64,000 nucleotides of DNA, from the NCBI RefSeq assembly GCF_000472385.1, contig NZ_AWZU01000001.1, forward strand, positions 184,501 through 248,500, given 5' to 3'. Both the position numbers and the translations under genes were made by a program. This document shows positions 17,081-26,073 of this stretch, in pieces. This stretch comes from Bradyrhizobium sp. ARR65 (lineage in GTDB: Bacteria > Pseudomonadota > Alphaproteobacteria > Rhizobiales > Xanthobacteraceae). Position 1 is the first letter of the stretch, and each line of letters opens with the position of its first letter. The notes below the pieces were generated by a model. That model did not search any database, was not told where the DNA came from, and saw only the letters and a program-made list of their open reading frames with translations.

Positions 17081-18178
17081 ATGAAGGTTTTGCAATTGTT
17101 TAACCGCGCGGCCGTCTGGCCCGCGCTGTTGTGGTTGCTCATCGCGGGTGCGGCCGCCGCCCAAATTCCGGACCTTGGCACCGGCCGTGTGCCGACGCTG
17201 GCGCCGCTGGTCAAGGAGGTGACGCCTGCGGTCGTCAATATCTCGGTGCAGGGCCGGATTCGGGAGGACAATCCGCTCTATCAGGATCCGCTGTTTCGCG
17301 AATTCTTCGACGTCCCCCGACAGCTTGAAAAGGAATTCAGCGCTACCGGATCGGGCGTGATCGTCGACGCACAGCGGGGCTATGTGCTGACCGCGAACCA
17401 TGTCGTGGCGCACGCCTCCGTGGTTCAGATCACGACCAAGGACGGAGGGAAGTTCGCGGCCAAGCTGGTCGGGCGCGACCCGCCGACCGACGTCGCGCTC
17501 TTGCAGATCAGGGATCCGAATGGGCTGAAGGCGCTCAAGCTTGGTGACAGCGATGCCCTGCAGGTCGGTGATTTCGTCATCGCGGTCGGCAATCCTTTCG
17601 GACTCGGTCAGACCGTCACCTCGGGCCTGGTAAGCGCACTGGGACGCACTGGGCTCGTCAAGCAGGGCTATGAGGATTTCATCCAGACCGATGCGGCGAT
17701 TAACCCGGGCAATTCCGGCGGCGGCCTCATCAACCTCAAAGGCGAGCTCGTCGGCATCAACACCGCGATCATCTCGCCAGCCGGCGGCAATGTTGGGATC
17801 GGCTTTGCGGTACCGATCAACATGGCGCGCAAGGTGATGGAGCAGCTCGTTGCATCAGGCCATGTCGAACGCGGTCGGATCGGCGTGGCCTTGGCCGATC
17901 TCGACGAGCCCGTCTCAGGTCACCTGCAGGGTGCGCGGATCACGGAGGTCAGTCCCGGCTCGCCGGCGGAACGCGCAGGTCTGCGCAAGGGCGACATCAT
18001 TTTAAAGGCCAACGACGTCACCATCCGCAGCGCCACGCAAATGCGTAACCTGATCGGGCTCACGCCCGTCGGCCAGCAGGTGCGGCTGACGATCGAGCGC
18101 GACCGCGCGACGGAAAGCGCCACGGTCGAGGTCGAGCCGCTGGCGGAGCGCAACGCGCGGGCGAAGGTGAGGGGGTAA
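17081..18178 (+). CDS. Do/DegP-type periplasmic serine protease, single PDZ
   Basis: This 365-residue HtrA-family protease for misfolded periplasmic proteins has a signal peptide (about 1-28), a trypsin-like domain with a full triad (His107 in 'LTANHVVA', Asp137 in 'PTDVALL', Ser212 in 'NPGNSGGG') and one PDZ domain (about 265-350, 'VSPGSPAERAGLRKGDIILKAND'). DegP has two PDZ domains; this form is closer to DegS/HhoB-like or short Do proteases. The ATG at 17081 has GGAAGGAAA just upstream and begins the signal peptide; an ATG at 17012 does not. It is divergent from groEL, so shared stress control is plausible. Confidence 0.9.
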   Translation: MKVLQLFNRAAVWPALLWLLIAGAAAAQIPDLGTGRVPTLAPLVKEVTPAVVNISVQGRIREDNPLYQDPLFREFFDVPRQLEKEFSATGSGVIVDAQRGYVLTANHVVAHASVVQITTKDGGKFAAKLVGRDPPTDVALLQIRDPNGLKALKLGDSDALQVGDFVIAVGNPFGLGQTVTSGLVSALGRTGLVKQGYEDFIQTDAAINPGNSGGGLINLKGELVGINTAIISPAGGNVGIGFAVPINMARKVMEQLVASGHVERGRIGVALADLDEPVSGHLQGARITEVSPGSPAERAGLRKGDIILKANDVTIRSATQMRNLIGLTPVGQQVRLTIERDRATESATVEVEPLAERNARAKVRG

Positions 18179-18278
18179 TCTCCCAAGCGGTAGGGCCGAG
18201 CAAAGCGAAACCCACCGATCTTGGAGAGGTGATGGGTTTCCGCTCCGCTCAACCCTCCTACAGATCGGGGCGAATTGC

Positions 18279-19302
18279 TCACGCATTGCTCGCCAGCCGC
18301 TCCGCATAGTCGATCGCCTCGATCAGGCTGCGTTCGTTGGCGATGCCCTTGCCGGCGATATCGAACGCGGTGCCGTGATCGACCGAGGTGCGGATGATCG
18401 GCAGGCCGAGCGTGATGTTGACGCCGGACAGCTCCTGCCATTTGCCCGTGCCGGGATCGACTTCGAAGCCGAGCAGCTTGACCGGGATGTGTCCCTGGTC
18501 ATGGTACATCGCGACCACCGCATCATATTGCCCGGCACGCAGCTTGACGAAGACGGTGTCGCCCGGGATCGGTCCAACCACATCAAGGCCATCGGCGACC
18601 GCCTTGGCGATGGTCGGCGCTGACACGTCGATGTCTTGCCGGCCGAACAATCCGCCTTCGCCCGCGTGTGGGTTGAGCGCAGCGACGGCGATTCTAGAAC
18701 GCGCGATGCCGAGGCCCCGCAACGCCTCGTGCGTCAAAGTCGATCACGCGGCGCAATCGCTCCGGCGTCAGTCGCGCCGGAACATCCTGGAGCGCGACGT
18801 GGGTCGAGACGTGGCTGACCCGCATATTGCCATGGGCCAGCATCATCACCGAGCCGCGCACGCCGGTGAGTTCCGCAAGCATCTCGGTGTGCCCGCGATA
18901 GTGATAGCCGGCCTTGTTCAGCGCCTCCTTGTTGAGCGGCGCGGTGACGACACCGCCGACGCGTCCGGCCATGGCCAGACGCACGCCTTGCTCCACCGCC
19001 TTGTAGGCAAAGCGGCCGCCATCGGCGGACAGCACGCCTGGCGCGATGGCGCTGCTCTCTTCATCGGCCTGCAGAAAACCCAGATTGGGCCAATCCGGGT
19101 CATCGAGGCAGACGGGGGCCACCTGCACATCGGCACCGAGTTGCCGGTTGGCCTGTTCAAACGCGCTTGCGCTGCCGATGACGAGAAGCCGGAGATCGCC
19201 CGCCGCGAGCCGCTCGCGCAGCCGCGCGCAGGCCTTGACGATGATCTCCGGGCCGATGCCGGACGGATCGCCCATCGTTATTGCCAGATGTCGTTTCGCC
19301 AT
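18279..19302 (-). pseudogene. PdxA-family dehydrogenase gene, frameshifted
   Basis: Two overlapping minus-strand frames together make one PdxA-like protein. The N-terminal part (from 19302) has 'LAITMGDPSGIGPEIIVKA', 'APLNKEALNKAGYHYRGHTEML' and 'VSHVSTHVAL'. The C-terminal part (to 18279) has '[13 protein letters not shown]', '[15 protein letters not shown]' and '[14 protein letters not shown]'. Reading ATC GAC TTG ACG CAC in the intact relative becomes GAC TTTG here: one extra base in the AAA at 18736-18738 (plus strand). Because it adjoins a DUF1537 kinase gene, the ancestor was probably PdxA2, a 4-phospho-D-threonate/erythronate dehydrogenase. A sequencing error is possible for this copy alone. 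Confidence 0.85.
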
Positions 19303-19314
19303 GGTCCTTCTTGC

Positions 19315-20360
19315 CTAGATGAGCGCGTTTTCGCTTAAGAGTTGCCGCCACAGGTCTGGCGGCCCAAATGCGCCGGATTTGGAGATCACTTCAACCCCCT
19401 TCCAGGCGCCATCCTCGATCATGGATCTGGGAACGCCGGGCTCCAGCCGTCCGGTGACTGTTAGCGCATGGGCGCCGATGGCAAGACATTGCGCCTTCAA
19501 GGTCTCGCCGCCGGAGCTGATCAGGGTTGCGGGACGATCGATCTCGCTACTCAACACCGCGAGCTCGGCGGCGAAGCGCCGTGCGGCTTGCGCTCGCGCG
19601 CTTCCCGCCGGTGCATCCAGCTTGACGAAGGCGAGGCCCTCGGCCAGGCGCCGCCTGACGCAATCGACATCGATGCGGCTTTCGGCCGTCAGCGGGACCG
19701 TTGCACCAGCGCATCTTGCCACCTGTGCCGCCGTTGCGGCGTGGTCGGAGCCGAACACTCCGAGCACCGGCGCGGCGATCTTGCGCGAGGTTTTCACTTC
19801 GGTGCCTGATGCAAGCGCGCTGGCAAGGCCGCCCGCGCCGCACCATAAGACGCGTCCGGCATGCCGCCTGCCGATCTCTACGATGCGCAGCAGATCCTCA
19901 TCGCTCTGTGCATCGAACACGGTGACGCCGGACGAGAGCGGCTCCGCGATGCTGCCCAGCCCGGCCGCGATGTTCTGGTCCCGGAGCTGCTGAACGATGT
20001 CAGGACCGACCGCGCGCCAGCTGCCATCCGCCGCCAGGGCATATTGCCGGCCGTCTTGCGTGCGCCGCCCCTGGTCTGCAGGCAGGCCGCCAGTTCCGCC
20101 ACCCACGGTCCACGCAGCAGGCTATCGATCTTCTTGAATGCAATCGTGGCGCCGCGGAGCATCGGCGCGAGTTTTTCCACTTTTGCCAAAGCCTGCGTGT
20201 GACCCAGCTCGCGTGTGCCGCTGTCGATCGCCAGACTACCCTCGACATGCGATATTGGGCCGTCCGGCCAAAACACCCTGATCGCGCCGCACAGGCCCGT
20301 GAACTCGGCGGCGGAGTCGAGCGCTCCGGTCAAATCGTCGGCCAACAGTTTCAGCATCAT
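19315..20360 (-). pseudogene. DUF1537 four-carbon acid sugar kinase gene, frameshifted by a deletion
   Basis: The N-terminal part (from 20360) reads 'MLKLLADDLTGALDSAAEF' and 'IAFKKIDSLLRGPWVAELAACLQT', typical of DtnK/OtnK kinases that phosphorylate D-threonate, D-erythronate or similar acids. The frame then changes near 20075-20085, and the rest ('QGRRTQDGRQYALAADGSW' to the end at 19315, with 'LISSGGETLKA') continues in another frame. About 15 expected residues around the 'APAFP' motif are missing at the junction, so this is a real small deletion rather than a one-base error. The stop is 12 bp before the pdxA-like start, so the two formed one operon. Confidence 0.8.
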
Positions 20361-20626
20361 TCATTCACCGGTCATCTCGCGCTCGATCCTTGCCGCGATG
20401 ACGGCACAGTATCCCAACGATGTCGTCGTGGCCAAAGCCAGGACCCATAACGCCAGGACTTTGTTGTTGCGAACGTCGTCGGCACCATGACGATTAAAAC
20501 CCGGCTCGGCAGGAACAACTGTCCCATATGTCCAATCAGGAATAGAGATATCAAACCCGAAGCTAAGAAGGTCGCTCTTTCTCGGGATGCTGATCGCCCA
20601 GCCCTTATCATCTCGGAGGACATCAA

Positions 20627-21430
20627 ATGCCCATGTTCACCTGCTTTCAGTGCGGCGCGCAGTTTCCCGAAAGCGACAAGCCGCCGGCGTCCTGTCGGAT
20701 TTGCGAGGACGAGCGGCAGTTCGTGCATTGGGGCGGGCAAAAATGGCTCACCCGCGAGGAACTTGCGCAATCGCACCAGCCGGTCTGGCGCGATGATCTT
20801 GGCCTCGTCGGCATCGGCCTCGAGCCGAGCTTCGCCATTGGCCAGCGCGCGCTGTTGATTCCCGAGCGTGACGGCTGCGTAATGTGGGACTGCATTCCGC
20901 TGGCGACGCCCGCGGCCGTGCAGCATGTTCGCTCGCTCGGCGGGCTGAAGGCGATCGCGATCTCGCATCCGCATTATTATGGCGCGCTGGCCGATTGGAG
21001 CGAAGCTTTCGGCAATGCGCCGGTCTATCTGCATGCGGACGACCGCCAATGGGTCACCCGGCCGTATCAGGGCATCGTGTCCTGGTCCGGCGAAACCTGC
21101 AGGCTTTCGGATGACATCCTGCTCGTGCGCGCCGGCGGGCATTTCGCCGGCGGCACTGTGCTGCACTGGCGCGCCGGTGCCGATGGCCGTGGCGCGCTGC
21201 TGACCGGCGACATCGCACAGGTCGCGATGGACCGCCGTTTCGTCAGCTTCATGTACAGCTATCCGAACTATATTCCGCTCAACGCGGAGGCGGTGAGGTC
21301 AATCGCGGCAAGGATCGCGCCGCTCGCCTTCGATCGCATCTACGGCGCCTGGTGGGACCGCAACATCGCAAATGGCGCGAAAGCCGCCTTTGATACCTCG
21401 GTGCAGCGCTATCTGTCGGCGATCGCGTGA
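20627..21430 (+). CDS. Metallo-beta-lactamase-fold protein with N-terminal zinc ribbon and altered metal motif
   Basis: The 267-residue protein begins with two CxxC pairs (CFQC at 5-8, CRIC near 23-26), a likely zinc ribbon or rubredoxin-like element. The rest follows the metallo-beta-lactamase fold, with 'AISHPHYYGALADW' where HxHxDH is expected, 'AGGHFAGGTVLHW' and 'ALLTGDIAQV'. The HxH pair is kept but the DH is replaced by YG, so metal 2 binding may be lost or changed. I cannot name a substrate. Its last 22 bp overlap the convergent opgC-like gene. Confidence 0.75.
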   Translation: MPMFTCFQCGAQFPESDKPPASCRICEDERQFVHWGGQKWLTREELAQSHQPVWRDDLGLVGIGLEPSFAIGQRALLIPERDGCVMWDCIPLATPAAVQHVRSLGGLKAIAISHPHYYGALADWSEAFGNAPVYLHADDRQWVTRPYQGIVSWSGETCRLSDDILLVRAGGHFAGGTVLHWRAGADGRGALLTGDIAQVAMDRRFVSFMYSYPNYIPLNAEAVRSIAARIAPLAFDRIYGAWWDRNIANGAKAAFDTSVQRYLSAIA

Positions 21431-22611
21431 TCGTCCTTGGCGCGCGTGGGACCAAAGCGCGCGACCTGGTCCTGCTGCCGCGACCACGACACGTAATAGG
21501 CGACCGCCGTCATCAGCACGAGCGCGGTAACGCTGACCAGCACCTGCAGCAGGTAGGAGTTCGGACTGGTGATCAGCACGATGTACCCAGCCAACGAGAG
21601 GAACACGCCGGCGCAGAAGCAGGCCAGCCATTCTTCGCCGCATTTCAGGATGGGCTGCATGAGCCTGCTGTGAAACCCATTCCAATCTGCCGGCACGAGC
21701 CAGGTGAACAGCAGGGCGATGCTCAGGATATGAAGGACGCGGGCAAGTCCCAAATTCTCGCGGTCGATCGGGATGAACGCCTTGGTGAGGATGTCGGGAA
21801 GCATGCTGCCGATAGCAGGACTTTCCGCTGCAACCATCATCAAAAGCGAGAACACAAGATAGGCCAGCGCCAGCACCCGCAGCGGCCAGAGTTCTTGCAG
21901 CGTGCGCACAAATTTCCCGCCGGAAAGCGCAAACCAGGCGCCGAGCACGAACAGGAGCTGCCAGCAGAATGGATTGAGATAGGCGCTGCCTGCCGGGAAG
22001 GCCGGCAGGCCCCAGCCGAATTGGCGGGATACAAAATAAAGTACGATCGATCCGAGCATGGTCAGATTCGGCCAGCGCAAGAGGCCTGCCAGCGCGACCG
22101 GAAAGAACAGCAGCAGCACGATCGCCATTTGCAGCACGTCGAGATTGAGCGGCCGCGATTGCAAGAGCAGACCATGCGTCAGCACCCGCACCGGATCGTT
22201 GAGAATGCCGATCACGCGATATTCTTCGATGATGTCGGGCGCGGCATAGCGCGCCGCGGCCCAGCCGATCGCGTTGATGTAGATCACGAACAGGACGATG
22301 TGGGCCGCGTAGAGCTGCCAGGCTCTTTTGATGATTCGGCTCGCGGCGACGATGAAGCCGCGCTCCAGCGTCATCTTGCCGTAGAGGATCGCCACCGCAT
22401 AGCCGGAGACAAAGACAAACAGATCGACGGCGCCGCTGAAGCCGAAATTTCGCATCGTGAAGAGGCCGACCACGTTGTGCGGGATGTGGTCGATCAACAT
22501 GAAGCAGTTGGCGATGCCGCGCGCGAAATCGATCCGCAAATCGCGGCCATGCGCAGCGAGGCTCGCCTTCATGGTCGGCTGCATAGAAATTGTGCTGGAA
22601 TCAAACGCCAC
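21409..22611 (-). CDS. opgC: OpgC-family membrane acyltransferase
   Basis: The protein has up to 400 residues and about ten transmembrane helices. The N-terminal 'DLRIDFARGIANCFMLIDHIP' and 'FSGAVDLFVFVSGY' are characteristic of OpgC, the enzyme family that adds succinyl groups to osmoregulated periplasmic glucans. It resembles acyltransferase-3 proteins. Starts at 22584 or 22572 are also possible. In rhizobia such glucan modification affects osmotic adaptation and host interaction. It overlaps the upstream convergent gene by 22 bp; no glucan synthase is nearby. Confidence 0.85.
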   Translation of the reverse strand: MAFDSSTISMQPTMKASLAAHGRDLRIDFARGIANCFMLIDHIPHNVVGLFTMRNFGFSGAVDLFVFVSGYAVAILYGKMTLERGFIVAASRIIKRAWQLYAAHIVLFVIYINAIGWAAARYAAPDIIEEYRVIGILNDPVRVLTHGLLLQSRPLNLDVLQMAIVLLLFFPVALAGLLRWPNLTMLGSIVLYFVSRQFGWGLPAFPAGSAYLNPFCWQLLFVLGAWFALSGGKFVRTLQELWPLRVLALAYLVFSLLMMVAAESPAIGSMLPDILTKAFIPIDRENLGLARVLHILSIALLFTWLVPADWNGFHSRLMQPILKCGEEWLACFCAGVFLSLAGYIVLITSPNSYLLQVLVSVTALVLMTAVAYYVSWSRQQDQVARFGPTRAKDDHAIADR

Positions 22612-22969
22612 TTGTCAGAACCGCCATCTAGGGACTTGAGGGCGGCTGTCCAGCCCCGTTGCAATAGCGTTTTTGTGAAGTCACGCCGCATTCGGCGCGG
22701 CAGCCCTCGGCTCTGCGATCATATTCCGGGAAAAGTTAACGTGATGCGTTTAGACCGGCGGCCGCCAGGCGTCTCGCAAGGCCGATGCTGGGGAGATCGG
22801 CGAGCTCCGGCCGAAGGCCTGATACGCTCTGGTAGCGGCGCACCGTGGTCGGCATTGGGAAGCCGCTCCTGCCGGAAACGCTTGCCAGAGCGCGCGGCAA
22901 GGCTGCCAACGTCCAAAAACGGATCGGCCCGCGGCGGGCCGATCGCATCCCTGTCCGCAAGGTTGCGCC
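22612..22969. other. 358-bp intergenic region
   Basis: This lies between the OpgC and DUF962-like genes, both on the minus strand. I see no convincing gene, repeat or hairpin; ORFs crossing it have no recognisable motifs. Confidence 0.5.
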
Positions 22970-23611
22970 TTAGGTGAGATGCGCCGCCTCCTCGGCCTCC
23001 TCGTCGTTCCAATTGGCACTGGCGATGGACGTGTCGATCAGTTCTCCGCGCAGAAGTGCCAGCGGCGACTTGTAGTAGAGCGCGATGTTGTGGAACGGGT
23101 CGGTCAGAACCTTGAATATCCACACCAGCCCGGTCGAAGCGCCGCGGGTGATGAAGAGCTGCATCATGCGGAACAGCCCGCCGCCGATGCCGATGACCAG
23201 CCAGACCAGGCCGACGTGGCGAACGAAATCGAACCTCGCAACAGGCGGGGCAAAGATGCCGAACAGCGTTGGGAAGAAGAACAGGGCGACTGGCGCCAGG
23301 CCCCACACGATGAGAAGCACGATCTTCCGATTCTGGTTGTAGCCGACCTTGATGGCTTCCTTGTATTCGTTGGTCGCCTGGTTCATGCTGTCATAGCCGT
23401 TGGGCTCGAAAAAGAAGTGACCGGTCTGCCGTGTCAACATCGCGAGCCAGCCGACCACGCCGGCCGTCGCCGGATCCTTGAAGAGAAGGGCATAGCAGGC
23501 CAGGAAAATCACGGCGCTGATCAGGTGCAGCGTCTGATTGATCCGGCTTTGATGATAGTAGCGATAATCGTCCCAACGCTGTGTGCGCAGCGTGTCGTTG
23601 AAGCGGCTCAT
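22970..23611 (-). CDS. DUF962/Mpo1-like membrane protein
   Basis: The 213-residue protein has about four transmembrane helices. It contains 'YHQSRINQTLHLISAVIF' (about 19-36) and 'QTGHFFFEPNGYD' (about 62-74). This pairing of His/Asn/His in the first segment with a later GH..E recalls DUF962 proteins, whose yeast member Mpo1 is an iron-dependent dioxygenase in alpha-oxidation of 2-hydroxy fatty acids. A C-terminal extension follows. The assignment is by motif only and the substrate is unknown. Confidence 0.55.
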   Translation of the reverse strand: MSRFNDTLRTQRWDDYRYYHQSRINQTLHLISAVIFLACYALLFKDPATAGVVGWLAMLTRQTGHFFFEPNGYDSMNQATNEYKEAIKVGYNQNRKIVLLIVWGLAPVALFFFPTLFGIFAPPVARFDFVRHVGLVWLVIGIGGGLFRMMQLFITRGASTGLVWIFKVLTDPFHNIALYYKSPLALLRGELIDTSIASANWNDEEAEEAAHLT

Positions 23612-23941
23612 GCGAATCCCCAGTGGTTAAGCAGCAGGCGCACGCGTAGGCCGGTTCGGTGAATGGGCTGTGACAAATGAGTGTTGTCATACAATTTGTG
23701 CGTTTACATGCCAATAAGTTGCAACTGCAACAAACGTCTTGTTTCGTTGATCAGTTCTACTGCGGCATAAGCGGCTCTATCCCCTCACCTTGAGGAGCTT
23801 GCGCCAGCCAAGCGTCTCGAAGGATGAGGTCGTATCGGGACCTCATGATTCTCCTGGCGATGCGGAGCATCGTCCGGAGATAGCGCATTCGCGCCTCCTC
23901 ACCATGAGGATTTACCGACGCAGTCGGACTAGCTTGAAGGG
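23612..23941. other. 330-bp divergent intergenic region with a repeat
   Basis: The left part (23612-23780) is the promoter region of the leftward DUF962-like gene and is AT-richer than its surroundings. The right part is the palindromic repeat at 23782-23911, followed by the ribosome site of the SGNH gene. Confidence 0.5.
23782..23911. repeat. Palindromic intergenic repeat (CTCACC...TGAGG type)
   Basis: The element begins CCCTCACCTTGAGGAG and ends CTCCTCACCATGAGGA. The ends are near inverted repeats of each other. Inside, ATGAGGT...ACCTCAT forms another stem. It lies just upstream of the SGNH-hydrolase gene. Confidence 0.5.
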
Positions 23942-24661
23942 ATGGTTCACATGATCGATCAACCCAATAACCGCTATATTCCAGCTCATGCCGGTGCCTT
24001 CGAATATCCGCTGATCAACTTTGCCAGGTGCCTTCGTGCGCCGGAGAGAATCAAGATCGTGGCGATCGGCTCGTCCTCGACCGCAGGCGAAGGCGACATC
24101 GTGCCTTATCCCTATCGCCTGGAAACGGCGCTGCGGATCAAATACCCGGACCGCGTCATCGATGTCCTCAACAAGGGAATTGGCGGGCAGGAGGCGCCGG
24201 AGGAGCTCGAGCGCATGCGGCGCGATGTGATTGTGGAGGCGCCTGCGTTGACGATCTGGCAGGTTGGCACCAACGCTGTCTGGCAGCAGGGACACGATCT
24301 CGACTTTGTCGCGGCCAAGATCGATGAGGGGTTGAAGCTGCTTGCCGGCACGGCCACCGACGTCGTCGTCATGGACCTGCAATACGCACCCGCTGTGCTG
24401 ACGGACGACAAGATCGATGCAACGCGCCGCATGCTGTCGCTGATCACCAAAATCGCGGCTGCCAACAAGGCGAACGTCTTTCGCCGATTCGAGCTGATGC
24501 GAAGGTTTGTCGAAGTCGAACGACGCTCGTTCGACACCATCATCGATCCGACCGACCCGGATCGACTGCACCAAAGCGATTTCAGCGCGCGCCGCATCGG
24601 TTATGAGCTTTGCGAGGCAATCGCGGCTGCCGCCGCGAAGGTCGGCGAACCTCCGGCGTGA
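23942..24661 (+). CDS. SGNH/GDSL-family hydrolase
   Basis: The 239-residue protein shows the four SGNH blocks: Ser in 'IGSSSTAG' (about 38-45), Gly in 'NKGIGGQE', Asn in 'VGTNAVW' and the Asp-His pair in 'DPDRLHQSD' near the C-terminus. Enzymes of this type are esterases or acetylhydrolases. There is no obvious signal peptide, so it probably acts in the cytoplasm. An ATG at 23951 is better spaced from the GAAGGG ribosome site than the one listed. Confidence 0.8.
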   Translation: MVHMIDQPNNRYIPAHAGAFEYPLINFARCLRAPERIKIVAIGSSSTAGEGDIVPYPYRLETALRIKYPDRVIDVLNKGIGGQEAPEELERMRRDVIVEAPALTIWQVGTNAVWQQGHDLDFVAAKIDEGLKLLAGTATDVVVMDLQYAPAVLTDDKIDATRRMLSLITKIAAANKANVFRRFELMRRFVEVERRSFDTIIDPTDPDRLHQSDFSARRIGYELCEAIAAAAAKVGEPPA

Positions 24662-24761
24662 TGTTGTCCTGACTGAGAACGATTTTTTTTTGCCACTTTG
24701 TGTCGGAAACGACCATCCTCCTTCGTCTTGCAGGCACTGACCACGGCAAGAGGAGAGAGGC

Positions 24762-25967
24762 ATGGCGTCGTCCTATCGCTGGGTGATCGTGGCCTGCGGT
24801 GCGCTGATGACATGTGTTGCCATCGGCGCGATGTTTTCGCTCGCCGTCTTTCTGCAGCCGATGTCGGCCGCGACCGGGTGGTCGCGCACGGGGATTTCGA
24901 GCGCGATGACGCTCGATTTCCTGGTGATGGGGGCGGCCGGCTTCGGCTGGGGCGCGCTGAGCGACCGGATCGGACCGCGTGCGGTGGTGCTGGCTGGGGC
25001 CGTCCTGCTCGGTCTCGGACTGGTGCTGGCGAGCGGGGCGACGTCGCTGTTCCAGTTCCAGCTCACTTACGGCCTGTTGGTGGGGCTCGCCGCCGGCGCC
25101 TTCTTCGCGCCGATGATCGCGGCCGCCACCGACTGGTTTACCGACAATCGCAGCCTTGCGGTGTCGCTGGTCTCAGCCGGCATGGGCGTGGCGCCGATGA
25201 CCATCTCGCCCTTGGCGCGCTGGCTGATCTCGGCTTACGACTGGCGCACCGCAATGATGGCGATCGGCATGCTCGCCTGGGCATTGCTGATCCCCGCTGG
25301 CCTTCTGGTCCGGCGCGCCCATGCCGCGAAGGCTGCTCCCGCGGCAGCGCAGGCCGCGGCCGCCGAGCCTGCGATGTCGGCGATGGAAGCGTTCCGCTCG
25401 CCGCAATTCATCGTGCTCGCTCTCACCTTCTTCCTCTGCTGCGCCGCGCATTCCGGGCCGATCTTTCACATGGTGAGCTATGCCATCGGTTGCGGGATCG
25501 CACCGCTCGCCGCGGTCTCGATCTATAGTCTCGAGGGTTTGTCGGGGCTCGGCGGGCGGCTTCTGCTCGGGCTTCTCGCCGATCGCTTCGGGGCCAAGCC
25601 GGTGTTGATCGCAGGCCTCATGGTGCAGGCGGTTGCGATCGCCTGCTATCTCTTCGTCAGCTGGTTAGGCGAATTCTATGTGCTCTCGCTGGTGTTCGGC
25701 ACGGCCTATGGCGGCACGATGCCGCTCTATGCGGTGCTGGCGCGGGAGTCCTTCGGCCAGCGCGCCATGGGCACCGTGTTCGGCGCCATGACCATGGCGT
25801 CCGCCATCGGCATGGCCTTCGGCCCCTGGGCCGGCGGGCGCATCTTCGACGCCTTCAGCAGCTATATGTGGCTCTATCTCGGCGCCTCGATGGTCGCGCT
25901 GGGCGCGGTCGCCGTAGCCTGCGTTTTCAGCGCGCGACCGCAAGGCAGCCGGTTGCAGGTGGCATGA
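24762..25967 (+). CDS. MFS transporter, oxalate/formate or monocarboxylate type
   Basis: The 401-residue carrier has 12 predicted transmembrane helices. The N-terminal '[30 protein letters not shown]' and the loop '[14 protein letters not shown]' place it near the OFA/monocarboxylate branch of the MFS. The second-half loop '[14 protein letters not shown]' repeats the motif. A strong ribosome site (AAGAGGAGAGA) precedes the ATG. It lies 100 bp after the SGNH gene; the substrate cannot be told. Confidence 0.85.
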   Translation: MASSYRWVIVACGALMTCVAIGAMFSLAVFLQPMSAATGWSRTGISSAMTLDFLVMGAAGFGWGALSDRIGPRAVVLAGAVLLGLGLVLASGATSLFQFQLTYGLLVGLAAGAFFAPMIAAATDWFTDNRSLAVSLVSAGMGVAPMTISPLARWLISAYDWRTAMMAIGMLAWALLIPAGLLVRRAHAAKAAPAAAQAAAAEPAMSAMEAFRSPQFIVLALTFFLCCAAHSGPIFHMVSYAIGCGIAPLAAVSIYSLEGLSGLGGRLLLGLLADRFGAKPVLIAGLMVQAVAIACYLFVSWLGEFYVLSLVFGTAYGGTMPLYAVLARESFGQRAMGTVFGAMTMASAIGMAFGPWAGGRIFDAFSSYMWLYLGASMVALGAVAVACVFSARPQGSRLQVA

Positions 25968-26012
25968 GACGAGGGGCGGCGCAATGCGCCGCCCAGGGCC
26001 GCAATCGCAAGG

Positions 26013-26040
26013 CTTGATCGGAAGATCGGCTTCGCTATAT
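26013..26040 (+). promoter_or_regulatory. RpoH-type heat-shock promoter for htpG
   Basis: CTTGAT (26013-26018) and CTATAT (26035-26040) are separated by 16 bp. This fits the alphaproteobacterial sigma-32 pattern CTTG...CYATAT. The predicted transcript start near 26047 would give a leader of about 27 bases to the htpG ATG. Confidence 0.6.
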
Positions 26041-26073
26041 CGACGTCTTGCCATTCCTTTCCGGGTAGGACGT

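Noticed and set aside
21427..22977. 516-residue open frame opposite the OpgC gene
   Set aside because: The translation is charged and repetitive with no family features, while the minus-strand frame is a well-formed membrane protein.
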